Assembly: GCF_019455385.1 (NCBI RefSeq)
Contig: NZ_JACOFR010000020.1
Span: forward strand, 62,001 to 126,000
DNA from: Bradyrhizobium sp. BR 10289
Lineage (GTDB): Bacteria > Pseudomonadota > Alphaproteobacteria > Rhizobiales > Xanthobacteraceae
DNA: 64,000 bases
Direction of reading: 5' to 3'
In this document: positions 36,229-45,625 of the stretch, one piece after another
Numbering within the stretch: the stretch's first letter is position 1
Layout of the letters: each line of letters starts with the position of its first letter
The notes under the pieces: model-generated
Databases searched by the model: none
Told to the model about the DNA's origin: nothing
What the model saw: the letters and a program-made list of their open reading frames with translations, nothing else
Made by a program: the position numbers and the translations under genes

Positions 36229-37833
36229 TCACATCCTGAACAGGCCGAACTTCGTCGGCTCGATCGGCGCATTCGACGCCGCCGAGAGGCCGAGGCCGAG
36301 CACGAGGCGCGTGTCGGCGGGGTCGATCACGCCGTCGTCCCACAGGCGTGCGGTCGCGTAATATGGGTGGCCCTGGCTCTCATATTGGTCGCGGATCGGC
36401 TTGCGGAATTTATCCTCTTCCTCTTTCGACCAGCTGTCGCCCCTGGCCTCGATATTGTCGCGGCGGACCTGGCTCAGCACCATCGAGGCCTGCTCGCCGC
36501 CCATCACCGAGATGCGCGCATTCGGCCACATCCACAGGAAGCGCGGCGAATAGGCACGACCGCACATGCCGTAATTGCCGGCGCCATAGGAGCCGCCGAT
36601 CACGACAGTGAATTTCGGCACCGAGGCGGTCGCCACGGCCGTCACCAGTTTCGCACCATCGCGCGCAATGCCGCCCGCCTCGTATTTCTTGCCGACCATG
36701 AAGCCGGTGATGTTCTGCAAGAACACCAGCGGAATGCCGCGCTGGCAGCACAGCTCGATGAAATGCGCGCCCTTCAGCGAGCTCTCGCTGAACAGAATGC
36801 CGTTATTGGCGATGATGCCGACCGGATAGCCCCAGATATGGGCGAAGCCGCACACCAGCGTCGTGCCGTAGAGTTTCTTGAACTCGTCGAATTCCGAGCC
36901 GTCAACCACGCGCGCAATGATGTCGCGCACGTCAAAGGGCTTGCGGCCGTCGACCGGCACAACGCCGTAGATCTCCTCCGCCGCGAACAGCGGATCGCGC
37001 GGCGGATGCATGTTGAGGTTCGACCGCGTGGAGGGCTTCAGCGTGCCGACGATGCGGCGGGCGATGCCGATCGCGTGGGCGTCGTTCTGCGCATAGTGAT
37101 CGGTCACGCCCGATTGGCGCGAATGCACGTCAGCGCCGCCGAGCTCCTCGGCGGTCACGACCTCGCCGGTCGCGGCCTTCACCAGCGGCGGGCCGCCCAG
37201 GAAGATGGTGCCTTGATTACGCACGATAATGCTCTCGTCCGACATTGCGGGGACATAGGCGCCGCCGGCGGTGCAGGAGCCCATCACGATCGCGATCTGC
37301 GGGATTCCTTGCGAAGACATCTGCGCCTGGTTGTAGAAGATGCGGCCGAAATGGCGCTCGTCCGGGAAGATCTCGTCCTGCATTGGCAGGAAGGCGCCGC
37401 CGGAATCGACCATGTAGACGCAAGGAAGATTGTTCTGCCGCGCCACGTCCTGCGCGCGCAGATGCTTTTTCACGGTCATGGGGTAATAGGTGCCGCCCTT
37501 GATGGTGGCGTCGTTGGCGACAACAACGCATTCGCGGCCCGCAATGCGCCCGATGCCGGTGACGACGCTCGCCGAATGCACATCGCCGCCATAGAGGCCG
37601 TAGGCCGCGAGCGGCGACAGCTCCAGGAACGAGGTGCCGGGATCGACCAGCAGGTCGACGCGCTGGCGCGCCAGCATCTTGCCGCGCGAGGTGTGGCGGT
37701 TGCGGGAGGCCTCGCCGCCGCCGCCGGCGACCTGGGCAAGCTTTTCGCGCAGATCCGCGACGAGCGCGCGCATGGCGTCGGCATTGCGCGCAAAATCAGA
37801 CGATGATGGGTCGATGCTGGAATGAAGCGGCAT
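36229..37833 (-). CDS. mccB: Methylcrotonoyl-CoA carboxylase, carboxyltransferase beta subunit
   Basis: 534 aa with two crotonase-like lobes of the carboxyltransferase fold. Motifs: ARQRVDLLVDPGTSFLEL, YMVDSGGAFLPMQDEIFPDERHFGRIFYNQA, MGSCTAGGAYVPAMSDESIIV, and FLQNITGFMVGKKYEAGGIARDGAK. These are typical of MCC rather than PCC beta subunits. Stop and next ATG are four bases apart. Confidence 0.95.
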   Translation of the reverse strand: MPLHSSIDPSSSDFARNADAMRALVADLREKLAQVAGGGGEASRNRHTSRGKMLARQRVDLLVDPGTSFLELSPLAAYGLYGGDVHSASVVTGIGRIAGRECVVVANDATIKGGTYYPMTVKKHLRAQDVARQNNLPCVYMVDSGGAFLPMQDEIFPDERHFGRIFYNQAQMSSQGIPQIAIVMGSCTAGGAYVPAMSDESIIVRNQGTIFLGGPPLVKAATGEVVTAEELGGADVHSRQSGVTDHYAQNDAHAIGIARRIVGTLKPSTRSNLNMHPPRDPLFAAEEIYGVVPVDGRKPFDVRDIIARVVDGSEFDEFKKLYGTTLVCGFAHIWGYPVGIIANNGILFSESSLKGAHFIELCCQRGIPLVFLQNITGFMVGKKYEAGGIARDGAKLVTAVATASVPKFTVVIGGSYGAGNYGMCGRAYSPRFLWMWPNARISVMGGEQASMVLSQVRRDNIEARGDSWSKEEEDKFRKPIRDQYESQGHPYYATARLWDDGVIDPADTRLVLGLGLSAASNAPIEPTKFGLFRM

Positions 37834-37872
37834 TGAGGTCCCGCGTTTCTGGTGACGTGGTTACGTGATGGC

Positions 37873-39045
37873 TTAAGCGGTTTCCGACATCAGCTCACGG
37901 CCGATCAGCATGCGGCGCACTTCCGACGTGCCCGCCCCGATCTCATAGAGCTTGGCGTCGCGCCAGAGCCGGCCGACCGGGAATTCGGAGGTGTAGCCGA
38001 CGCCGCCGAGCGCCTGGATCGCCTCGCCGGCCATCCAGGTCGCCTTTTCCGCGGAATAGAGGATCGCAGCCGCCGCATCCTTGCGTAAGCTGCGGGCGTG
38101 GTCGGCACGATCGCAGGCGCGCCCGACCGCGTAGACATAGGCGCGCGTGGCCTGCCAGGTCGCGTACATGTCGGCGAGCTTGCCCTGCATCAGCTGAAAG
38201 TCGCCGATCGGCTGGCCGAACTGCTTGCGCTCGTGCATGTAGGGCACCACCGCGTCCATGCAGGCCGCCATGATGCCGAGCGGCCCGCCCGACAGCACCG
38301 CGCGCTCGTAGTCGAGGCCAGACATCAGCACCTTGACGCCCTCGCCGACCTTGCCCATCACGTTCTCCTCGGGCACCTCGCACTCGTCGAAGAACAGCGG
38401 ATAGGTGTTGGAGCCGCGCATCCCGAGCTTGTCGAGATGCTGGCCGTGGGTGAAGCCCTTGAAACCTTTCTCGATCAGGAACGCGGTCATGCCGCGCGGG
38501 CCGGCCTCCGGATCGGTCTTGGCGTAGACCACCAGCACGTCGGCATCGCCGCCATTGGTGATCCACATCTTGGAGCCGTTCAGCACATAGCGGTCGCCGC
38601 GCTTGTCGGCGCGCAGCTTCATCGAGACGACGTCGGAGCCGGCGCCGGGCTCGGACATCGCGAGCGCGCCGACATACTCGCCGGAGATCAGCTTTGGCAG
38701 ATAGCGCTGGCGCTGGGCGTCATTGCCGTTGCGGCGGATCTGGTTGACGCAGAGGTTGGAATGGGCACCGTAGGACAGAGCGACGGCCGCGGACCCGCGC
38801 GAAATCTCCTCCATGGCGACGATATGGGCGAGATAACCCATGTTGGAGCCGCCATATTGCTCCGGCGCAGTCATGCCGAGCAGGCCGAGATCGCCAAAGC
38901 GCTTCCAGAGGTCCGCCGGGAACAGATTGGCCTTCTCGATCTCGGCCGCGCGCGGGGCGACCTCCGCCTCCACGAAGGCGCGGATCGTGTCGCGCAGCAT
39001 GCCGATGTCTTCGCCCAGATCGAAGTCGATGCTCGGGATGTTCAA
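37873..39045 (-). CDS. ivd: Isovaleryl-CoA dehydrogenase
   Basis: 390 aa acyl-CoA dehydrogenase oxidising isovaleryl-CoA to 3-methylcrotonyl-CoA with FAD. AMSEPGAGSDVVSM and WITNGGDADVLVVYAK bind FAD; LDYERAVLSGGPLGIM holds the glutamate at the IVD-specific catalytic position, which supports this over other acyl-CoA dehydrogenases; the C-terminus QALGGVGYTSEFPVGRLWRDAKLYEIGAGTSEVRRMLIGRE is canonical. First gene of the leucine operon and divergent from an AraC regulator. Confidence 0.95.
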   Translation of the reverse strand: MNIPSIDFDLGEDIGMLRDTIRAFVEAEVAPRAAEIEKANLFPADLWKRFGDLGLLGMTAPEQYGGSNMGYLAHIVAMEEISRGSAAVALSYGAHSNLCVNQIRRNGNDAQRQRYLPKLISGEYVGALAMSEPGAGSDVVSMKLRADKRGDRYVLNGSKMWITNGGDADVLVVYAKTDPEAGPRGMTAFLIEKGFKGFTHGQHLDKLGMRGSNTYPLFFDECEVPEENVMGKVGEGVKVLMSGLDYERAVLSGGPLGIMAACMDAVVPYMHERKQFGQPIGDFQLMQGKLADMYATWQATRAYVYAVGRACDRADHARSLRKDAAAAILYSAEKATWMAGEAIQALGGVGYTSEFPVGRLWRDAKLYEIGAGTSEVRRMLIGRELMSETA

Positions 39046-39120
39046 GGCGATTCCTCCATCTTTTGGGCTCCGAACCTAGCGCGGTCGCGGCCCTCTTGCA
39101 GTCGAAAAGGTTGCATTTTC

Positions 39121-39134
39121 CGCCAAACTTGGCG
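39121..39134. promoter_or_regulatory. Palindrome CGCCAA-AC-TTGGCG between ivd and the AraC gene
   Basis: Perfect six-base inverted repeat with a two-base spacer in the 111-bp divergent region. Nearby, TTGCA occurs twice as a direct repeat 15 bases apart (in the 20 bases just left of it). Either may be the site for the AraC regulator. Evidence is position and symmetry only. Confidence 0.35.
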
Positions 39135-39156
39135 AGGATTTCCGGAAGGGAAACCA

Positions 39157-40185
39157 ATGCCTTTCCAGATCGCAACCGCGCTCCCGCGCCGCGCAATGAC
39201 CCCCGCCGCCTTCGTCCGCGGCGTGGTGGCGGCCTATGCGCGATACGGCCGCGATCCCCAGGAGGCGCTGAGCCGGGGCCAGGTCGCGATGGACCTTGTC
39301 AATTCTCCGGACGGTCGGATCACGGCCGCCCAGTTCGAAGCCCTGGCGGGCCACGCCATGCGCGAGCTCGACGACGAGGCACTCGGCTGGTTCTCGCGCC
39401 GGCTGCCATGGGGCAGTTACGGCATGCTGTGCCGCGCCTCGATCACCGCCCCGACGCTCGAAGTCGCGCTGAAACGCTGGTGCCGGCATCACCGCCTGCT
39501 CACCGAGGACGTGCGGCTCGATCTCGCGCTCGGTGAGGAGACCGCGACCGTGTCGATCCGCGAGCTGCGCGACCTCGGGCCGTTACGCGAATTCTGTTTG
39601 GTCACCCTGCTCCGCTACGTGCTCGGCTTCTCCTGCTGGGCGGTGGATTCCAGGATCGCGCTGCGCAGCGCCGAATTCCCCCATTCCGAGCCCGGCCACG
39701 TCTCGGTCTACCCGACCATCTTTTGCCGCAACCTGCGCTTCGATGCGGACCATGCGTCGATCACCTTCGATAAGCATTATCTGTCGCTGCCGCTGACGCG
39801 CAGCCCGGCCGATCTCGACAGCATGCTCAAGGGCGCGTTGCGGCTGACCGTGCTGCCCTACCGGCGCGACCGGCTGCTGGTCGAGCGCGTCCGCCGGGTG
39901 CTGCGCGAGGCGCGCGGGCGCAGTCTCGGCGCGGAGGACGTCGCAAGCGAGCTCGCACTTTCAACGCGCACCATGCACCGGCGCCTGCGCGAGGAAGCGA
40001 CCTCGCTGCGCGATCTCAAGGAAGAGGCCAAGTTCGAGCTGGCCAAACAGGAGCTGATGCGCGGCCGCACCCCGATCAAGCGCATCGCGGAGATCGCCGG
40101 CTTCCGCAACGAGAAGAGTTTCTCCCGCGCCTTCCGCAGTTGGACCGGCGCCTCCCCGCGCGAATTTCGCGGCCGCTATCGGTAA
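39157..40185 (+). CDS. AraC-family transcriptional regulator (Arabinose_bd-type sensor)
   Basis: 342 aa. The N-terminal 200 residues resemble the ligand domain of OruR/ArgR-like regulators (LWHDxALGW type: DDEALGWFSRRLPWGSYGMLCRA), and the C-terminal 100 are two helix-turn-helices: LGAEDVASELALSTRTMHRRLREEATSLRDL and IKRIAEIAGFRNEKSFSRAFRSWTGASPREFR. GGAAGG precedes the ATG. Divergent from ivd, so a natural guess is control of leucine catabolism by a CoA intermediate. Confidence 0.88.
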   Translation: MPFQIATALPRRAMTPAAFVRGVVAAYARYGRDPQEALSRGQVAMDLVNSPDGRITAAQFEALAGHAMRELDDEALGWFSRRLPWGSYGMLCRASITAPTLEVALKRWCRHHRLLTEDVRLDLALGEETATVSIRELRDLGPLREFCLVTLLRYVLGFSCWAVDSRIALRSAEFPHSEPGHVSVYPTIFCRNLRFDADHASITFDKHYLSLPLTRSPADLDSMLKGALRLTVLPYRRDRLLVERVRRVLREARGRSLGAEDVASELALSTRTMHRRLREEATSLRDLKEEAKFELAKQELMRGRTPIKRIAEIAGFRNEKSFSRAFRSWTGASPREFRGRYR

Positions 40186-40205
40186 AGCCGGCAAAGAAGT
40201 TGGCC

Positions 40206-40697
40206 CTATCCTGCCGACGCCACCGCATCTTCCCGCAACGGCAACGGCACGTCCTTGGCGACCCCAAGCACCGGGAAGCTGCGGACGTTCTTCACGTTGG
40301 GCATGGCGGCGAAATGCAGAAGCTGCTGGCGCATGCTCTCGACGCTCGGCCCAACGCACTTCAGGAGATAATCGGTGTCGCCCGAAATTCGCCAGCACTG
40401 CTGGATCCGCGGGATCGCTGCGATCGAGCTCTCGAACGCCTCAAGCACCGGCTGGGCCTGGCTGCCGAGCTGGATCGAGACGAACGACACCACCTCATAG
40501 CCGAGCAGCCGCTCGTCGATGATGGCCCGCACCGCCCGGATCACCCCGCGGCTGAACAGCGATTTCAGCCGACGCAGGCAGTTCGGCGCGGACACGCCGA
40601 CGCGCAGCGCCAGCTCGTTGTTGCGGATGCGCCCGTCCTGCTGGAGCTCGGAGAGAATTTTCAGATCGACGCCGTCGAGCTGGTCACGCCCGGCCAT
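40206..40697 (-). CDS. Lrp/AsnC-family transcriptional regulator
   Basis: 163 aa. N-terminal helix-turn-helix DGVDLKILSELQQDGRIRNNELALRVGVSAPNCLRRLKSL and a C-terminal RAM ligand domain (VRAIIDERLLGYEVVSFVSIQLGS ... QCWRISGDTDYLLKCV). An ATG at 40712 exists, but the one at 40697 has a GGGG-rich site just before it. Convergent with the AraC gene. The effector is likely an amino acid, by family. Confidence 0.88.
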   Translation of the reverse strand: MAGRDQLDGVDLKILSELQQDGRIRNNELALRVGVSAPNCLRRLKSLFSRGVIRAVRAIIDERLLGYEVVSFVSIQLGSQAQPVLEAFESSIAAIPRIQQCWRISGDTDYLLKCVGPSVESMRQQLLHFAAMPNVKNVRSFPVLGVAKDVPLPLREDAVASAG

Positions 40698-40852
40698 TCC
40701 CCACCCCGTCATGGTCGTGTCATGCGGGCCAGCGAAGCACGCGGCGAAATCGGTGCCAAGGGCTCAGTGCCAAGGGCTTAGAGAGCTGGTGCCTCCCAGC
40801 GTCGTGGCCGGGCTTGTCCCGGCACCACGAGTTCGGCGTGGGTGGCCGCCCC

Positions 40853-41158
40853 TCAATGCGTCCAGGGCTCGCCGCGGCGGAACGAGAAATTATCGGCATA
40901 GGCGACCGGACGGCGGATCGAATCCTGGGGCTCGATCACCTGGTAGACGATGCCCTTGCGCTCGCAATAGGCCACGGCTTCTTCCTTGCTGTGGAAGCGC
41001 AGCGTGATCTGCTGCTTCATGTCGCCGGACGAGGTCCAGCCCATCAGCGGCTCGACCGAGCGCGGCTGCTCCGGCTCGTAGTCGAGCTGCCATTCTTCGG
41101 TCTTGGACCGGCCGGATTGCATCGCGTTCTTGGCGGGCTTGAAAATGCGTGCGGTCAT
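40853..41158 (-). CDS. NDUFS4-like accessory subunit of respiratory complex I
   Basis: 101 aa, ETC complex I subunit conserved region (PF04800): ARIFKPAKNAMQSGRSKTEEWQLDYEP, GWTSSGDMKQQITLRFHSKEEAVAYCERKGIVYQV and FSFRRGEPWTH. In alphaproteobacteria this mitochondrial-type supernumerary subunit stabilises complex I at the membrane arm junction. The gene is isolated from the nuo operon, as is usual. Start MTARIFKP chosen by homology pattern. Confidence 0.9.
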   Translation of the reverse strand: MTARIFKPAKNAMQSGRSKTEEWQLDYEPEQPRSVEPLMGWTSSGDMKQQITLRFHSKEEAVAYCERKGIVYQVIEPQDSIRRPVAYADNFSFRRGEPWTH

Positions 41159-41410
41159 GGGTGGTCCGGGCCTCGTCTTTTCGTTCGAATTCGATGCGTC
41201 ACGGTAGCAGTTGGAGCAAACCGCGGGCATAGTATAGAGACACCTTTCGGGAACTGATCGGTGATTCCGGGCCCCCGGATGCTTCGTCGACGGGTATAGT
41301 CATTATGCTGCACCGTGACAATTGCGTACCCGCCATCCGCCCGGGGATCCTGCCCGGCGCCCCGCCTCGCCGCCCCTGAATGGTCCGTCTCCTTCGAAAG
41401 CCCACCTCGC

Positions 41411-42589
41411 ATGGCCTTCCTGAACGTCAGCGCAACGCTCCCCGAGAAAGGCCGCGACCTCAGGCTCGACCTGTTTCGCGGCGTCGCCAACTGGGCGATC
41501 TTCCTCGACCACATCCCTGACAACGTCGTGAACTGGATCACGACGCGCAATTACGGCTTCTCGGACGCCGCCGACCTGTTCGTCTTCATCTCCGGCTACA
41601 CCGCCTCCTTCGTCTATGCGCGGATGATGCTCGAGCGCGGCTTCATCGTCGGCGCCACCCGCCTGACCAAGCGGGTCTGGCAGCTCTATGTCGCCCACAT
41701 CATCCTGTTCGTGATCTACATCGCCTCGATCAGCTATCTGGCGCTGCGCTTCGGCGATTCCGAGATGATCAACGAGTTCAACGTCGCCGGCCTCGTCGAC
41801 AACGCCACCGAGACGCTGCGCCAGGGCCTGTTCCTGCGCTTCAAGCCGCTCAATCTCGACGTGCTGCCGCTCTACATCGTGCTGATGGGCCTGTTCCCGC
41901 CGGTGCTGTGGTTCATGCTGCGCAAGCCCGATCTGACCATGGCGCTGTCGATCGTGCTGTGGCTCGCCGCGCGCCATTACGGCCTGAACCTGACCGCCTA
42001 TCCGGCCGGCCAGTGGTACTTCAACCCCTATGCCTGGCAGGTGCTGTTCGTGTTCGGCGCCTGGTGCGCGATGGGCGGGGCGCGGCGCTCGATGACACTG
42101 ATCAATTCGCCCGTCACGCTGTGGGTCTGCCTCGCCTATCTCGCCTTCGCGCTGGTCATGACCATGGCCGGGCGCTTCCCGACGCTCGGCGGCATGTTCC
42201 CGGAATGGCTATTCTCAGCCTTCAATCCCAACGACAAGACCAACCTCGCGCCGTACCGCTTCATCCATTTCGTCGTGATCGTGATCCTGGTAATCCGCTT
42301 CGTGCCGAAGGAGTGGCCGGGTCTCGAGTGGAAGATCTTCGATCCGCTCATCGTCTGCGGGCAGCAGTCGCTTGCGGTGTTCTGCGTCGGCGTGTTCCTG
42401 TCTTTCGTCGGCCATTTCGAGCTGTCGATGAGCTCGGGCTCGCTGTTCGCGCAGCTCTTCGTCAGCATCGCCGGCATCGCGATCATGACGACGGTGGCCT
42501 ATTACATCTCCTGGTCGAAGAAGCAGGACAAGCCGCTGAAGCCGCCGCCGGCCAAGCCGGCCGCAAGCGCGCCTGCCAAAGCCGCTTGA
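41411..42589 (+). CDS. opgC: OpgC-domain membrane protein (glucan succinyltransferase family)
   Basis: 392 aa, about ten hydrophobic helices. The N-terminal RDLRLDLFRGVANWAIFLDHIPDNVVNWITTRNYGFSDAADLFVFISGYTASFVYA matches OpgC (acyltransferase 3-like), which adds succinyl or other acyl groups to periplasmic glucans. The C-terminus is an Ala/Pro/Lys tail. The start at MAFLNVSATL was chosen because the longer frame's residues look non-conserved. Lies alone, with no opgGH nearby. Confidence 0.88.
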   Translation: MAFLNVSATLPEKGRDLRLDLFRGVANWAIFLDHIPDNVVNWITTRNYGFSDAADLFVFISGYTASFVYARMMLERGFIVGATRLTKRVWQLYVAHIILFVIYIASISYLALRFGDSEMINEFNVAGLVDNATETLRQGLFLRFKPLNLDVLPLYIVLMGLFPPVLWFMLRKPDLTMALSIVLWLAARHYGLNLTAYPAGQWYFNPYAWQVLFVFGAWCAMGGARRSMTLINSPVTLWVCLAYLAFALVMTMAGRFPTLGGMFPEWLFSAFNPNDKTNLAPYRFIHFVVIVILVIRFVPKEWPGLEWKIFDPLIVCGQQSLAVFCVGVFLSFVGHFELSMSSGSLFAQLFVSIAGIAIMTTVAYYISWSKKQDKPLKPPPAKPAASAPAKAA

Positions 42590-42747
42590 ACGAGGCTGCT
42601 CCGCCGGGCGTTCCGACGCGGTTTGCTGCTCGAGCACGCCCGGATTGACCTGCGTCAACCAAGGCCGGCCGCGGCCGACCTAGTGTCGCCGCGACTCGCG
42701 TTGCCTCATGGGCGTTCGCGACTAATTCCCGGACAAGGTCAAAACAG

Positions 42748-43173
42748 ATGCCCTCCCATTTCCATGCCGTGGTCTGGATCGACCACTCACAGGCCCGAAT
42801 CTTCCATCTCGGCTTGAGCGGATCCGATGAAATCACGCTGCATCCGCACTTGGCGACCCGCCATCTTCATCACAAGGCCAACGCGATCGGGAGCGGCAAT
42901 GCTGCGCCCGACAAGGCCTTCTACGGCGAAGTCACCAAAGCTCTCGCCGATGCCGGCGAAGTCCTGATCATCGGTCCGGCGAGCGCGAAAGCCGAGCTCG
43001 TCACTTACATCCGTGCGCATGCACCCGAGACGGCCAAGCGGATTGCCGCCGTGGAAGCGGCCGACCATCCATCCGACAACGAAATCGTCGCCTACGCGAA
43101 ACGTCACTTCAAAATGCCGCTTCCGCGCATCCAGGCACCTGGATCGGCGACCGGCGAGCGGCACTCGAGTTGA
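42748..43173 (+). CDS. Small eRF1/Pelota-like protein ('translational machinery protein')
   Basis: 141 aa: HAVVWIDHSQARIFHLG, then HKANAIGSGNAAPDKAFYGEVTKALADAGEVLIIGPASAKAELVTYIRAHAPETAKRIAAVEAADHPSDNEIVAYAKRHF. This alternation resembles the central/C-terminal domains of peptide-release-factor-like proteins, and orthologues are annotated as translational machinery proteins; a ribosome-associated stress role is possible but unproven. Start ATG after a 158-bp gap from opgC. Confidence 0.6.
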   Translation: MPSHFHAVVWIDHSQARIFHLGLSGSDEITLHPHLATRHLHHKANAIGSGNAAPDKAFYGEVTKALADAGEVLIIGPASAKAELVTYIRAHAPETAKRIAAVEAADHPSDNEIVAYAKRHFKMPLPRIQAPGSATGERHSS

Positions 43174-43188
43174 GACCGAAGGCGGCCC

Positions 43189-43380
43189 TCAGGCCGCCTC
43201 GGTGTCGTACTCGGTGAACTTCTTGTAGATCCAGTCCCGGCCATCGTGGCGGCGCCAGACCTTGCCGACCACGAACTGCCCGTTGATCGAGCGGCGCGGC
43301 ACGATCACGGTCCAGAGGTGCCAGATCTCGGTCCAGTTCGATGTCGGACTGACGGTCTTGACGTTGCGATCGAAAGACAT
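43189..43380 (-). CDS. Hypothetical 63-aa protein
   Basis: MSFDRNVKTVSPTSNWTEIWHLWTVIVPRRSINGQFVVGKVWRRHDGRDWIYKKFTEYDTEAA. Aromatic-rich, looks like a single small beta-sheet domain, codon use coding-like. Convergent with the previous gene. Unknown function. Confidence 0.6.
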   Translation of the reverse strand: MSFDRNVKTVSPTSNWTEIWHLWTVIVPRRSINGQFVVGKVWRRHDGRDWIYKKFTEYDTEAA

Positions 43381-44163
43381 GACGCAGAACTCACAGGATA
43401 TGAGCGCCGCGACGAACTGTGCTCATGTGCGAGCACGGAATTCAGGCAGCCCATCGCGAACCGGCGCCGATCTGATAACGATCACGAAGGCGGCTGCAAC
43501 AACCGCTCGCCCTTAACCTAACCGGTCAACCTTACTTCTCACATGCAGGCCGCCGGACCGGTTGAAGACCGGCGCCAATTTCTCTAGGGTGCACGCGCGA
43601 TTGAAAGCGAGTGCGCCGCTTTCGACGCGTCGCAATTTTGAACTGACGTTGATTTCAAAGAACTGGATTTGAAAAAGACTTACTGACCGGGGCGACCATC
43701 AATGAATTTGCAATATGCATGTTTGCGCCTGGCGGTGCGATCGAAGCCGCCTGCTCCGCTGATCAGGACGTCCCTCCAGGAGCCGCCGAAGCCCGCCAAC
43801 GACAACCAGGTGGCGTGGCCGTTCATTCCGTTTCCGCCCGGCTGGCACGCATCGAGCTGACCGGCGGATCCGAGACATCGGGCCTCAAAAGCGCAACGCC
43901 GCGCAAGCGGAATATCATCGCTTGGCGGCGTCCGTTTAGGTATTGGGCGCTGAAATCCCCAACACTCATATGTCGATGGCGACAGCCAAAGGTTCGATGA
44001 ATCTTTGCGAATTCTGCGCCGGTCGAACGGCGTCAATGCCTTGAAACATCGCGCAGAAGTGGCGTCATGCGGGGAATGAGCGCCAAGGCTTTGGCGGCGC
44101 TCCGGTCGGGTTCACGCGAACGTCCCGGGACGCAATAGGCCGCCTGTCCGCTCCGCCATGCTG
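43381..44163. other. About 780 bp without a convincing gene
   Basis: Lower-GC segment. Frames of 93 aa (+, from 43719) and 118 aa (-, from 44036) overlap each other and show neither a ribosome-binding site nor a recognisable pattern; one could be a decayed gene. A short inverted pair around GCCGCCGGACCGGTTGAAGACCGGCG near 43550 is the only structure noted. Confidence 0.4.
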
Positions 44164-44568
44164 CTAGACGCCGGCGCTCGCACTGGCGCTGGAAGCGATC
44201 TGGCCATTGGTGCCGAGTGAGCCCTGCGCGTTGTAGGTCTGCCCCGCCTGGCTGCCCTGGCTGCCTTGGCTGCTTTGCGCGCTCCCCGACTTCTCTACCT
44301 CCGTCGTGCCGTCGGAATAGGTGATCGTCGTGGTGGTGATGCCGTCGACCGTGATGGAGACCTCGCTGACGACGGTCTTGGCCGAGCCACTACCGCCCGA
44401 GCCCGAGCTGCCGCCCGCCGACTGCGAGGACGATGTCGCCGACGTCGAGGACGTTGCCGATGTCGAGGACGTTGACGACGTCGCTGATGTCGCGGACGAC
44501 GACGAGCTGGCGGACAATGCGGGGGTTGTCGCCGCCGCACTGGTTGACGCAATCGCACTGATCGACAT
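44164..44568 (-). CDS. Low-complexity Ser/Thr/Gly-rich protein
   Basis: 134 aa from MSISAIASTSAAATTP. Residues 15-65 are almost only S/A/T (SATSATSSTSSTSATSSTS-like), then SGSGGSGSAKTVVSEVSITVDGITTTTITYSDGTTEVEKSG, a short beta segment, and a Ser/Gln/Gly tail. No signal peptide. The base sequence shows matching tandem repeats. Such proteins occur in Bradyrhizobium as small secreted or surface-like proteins, but no function is known. Confidence 0.55.
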   Translation of the reverse strand: MSISAIASTSAAATTPALSASSSSSATSATSSTSSTSATSSTSATSSSQSAGGSSGSGGSGSAKTVVSEVSITVDGITTTTITYSDGTTEVEKSGSAQSSQGSQGSQAGQTYNAQGSLGTNGQIASSASASAGV

Positions 44569-44716
44569 GAAGACCTCGCCTGAAGGAGCCAAGGGGCGCA
44601 GCGACGGTTGCGCGCCCCATTCTCCCCTTCAACGCCTCAGGCCTGCAAAGCAGGCGGGGACCGGCGTGGAAATTCGATTGCCGGATATTTCCGCGTCCCG
44701 GCCATCTCCGATCACA

Positions 44717-45442
44717 TCAATAGTGGTAGTTCACACCGATCGTCGCAGCATGGATCGTGTCCTTGAGATGGGCCACGGTGATGCTGTCGGCAGGACTGAT
44801 CAGCTGGATCGGACCCTTGGTGCCGAAGTCGTGGTAATTGTATTCGACATTGGCCGACCAGTTTTGCGCAAACGCCCACTCTACGCCGACGCCCAATGTC
44901 CAGCCGGTCCGCATCACCGACGCGCTGGGATCGCTTGCAGAACCCGTGGCCGGATGGATATAGGCATCATCGACCTTCTCGTGCGTCCAGGCGACGCCGC
45001 CCCGCGCATAGAACAGCCAGCCGGGGCCATAGGCATAGCCGACGCGTCCGGTGATCGAGGCCAGAAAATCGTTCTTGAGACCGAACTGCGACGGCGCTGC
45101 GATGTTGCCGAGCGCGGGAAATCTGACGCTGCTGCCGTGATGGCTCGACAAGCTCGTTCCTGCGGCGCGGCCTTCGGCACCTACGACCCAGTTGGATGCG
45201 AATTGATGGTCGCAGCCGATCTGTCCGCCGCCGACGATTCCGGCCGCGCCGAAATCGACGGTCCCGCCGGCGCTGTTGATCGTGCGATCGTCGCTCGCGG
45301 CGCCGCCGAGATGGACGCCGGCATAGCAGCCGGTCCAGTTGAAGGTGACCGGAGGTGCAACAGACGCTAGCGCATAATCAGCAGCTGACACCGTCGTCGC
45401 AGACAAAGCGACAATCGCCGCACTGCATAGAGCTCTTAACAT
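44717..45442 (-). CDS. Outer-membrane beta-barrel protein (Omp25/RopB type)
   Basis: 241 aa. Signal peptide MLRALCSAAIVALSATTVSA, then PPVTFNWTGCYAGVHLGG (the FNWTGxYAGxxxG start of the OMP_b-brl family), alternating beta strands with VGAEGRAAGTS, RVGYAYGPGWLFYARGGVAWT, WTLGVGVEWAFAQNWSANVEYNYHDFG, and the C-terminal aromatic strand ...TIGVNYHY needed for BAM assembly. Typical eight-stranded barrel. Confidence 0.88.
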   Translation of the reverse strand: MLRALCSAAIVALSATTVSAADYALASVAPPVTFNWTGCYAGVHLGGAASDDRTINSAGGTVDFGAAGIVGGGQIGCDHQFASNWVVGAEGRAAGTSLSSHHGSSVRFPALGNIAAPSQFGLKNDFLASITGRVGYAYGPGWLFYARGGVAWTHEKVDDAYIHPATGSASDPSASVMRTGWTLGVGVEWAFAQNWSANVEYNYHDFGTKGPIQLISPADSITVAHLKDTIHAATIGVNYHY

Positions 45443-45625
45443 GTCCTGACATCCCCCGTTGCACGCGCGCGGACATTGGCACGCGAGGCTGACGCGGAGG
45501 TTGTGTGCGGGACAGGATGTCGCGGGAGTGGTCTGGCGGCGATGATGACGGAACGGCGTGAGAACCGCGTGTCGGAATCGCGTCAGAATCGCAGGTGGAA
45601 AGTGCAGGAGAATCAACGTCGGGAC

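Noticed and set aside
43680..44036. 118-aa minus-strand frame and 93-aa plus-strand frame
   Set aside because: No ribosome-binding site, no domain, and they overlap each other; kept only as a possible decayed gene in the intergenic entry.
44321..45370. 349-aa plus-strand frame
   Set aside because: Opposes the outer-membrane barrel gene, which has a signal peptide and C-terminal aromatic strand, and the Ser/Thr-rich gene.
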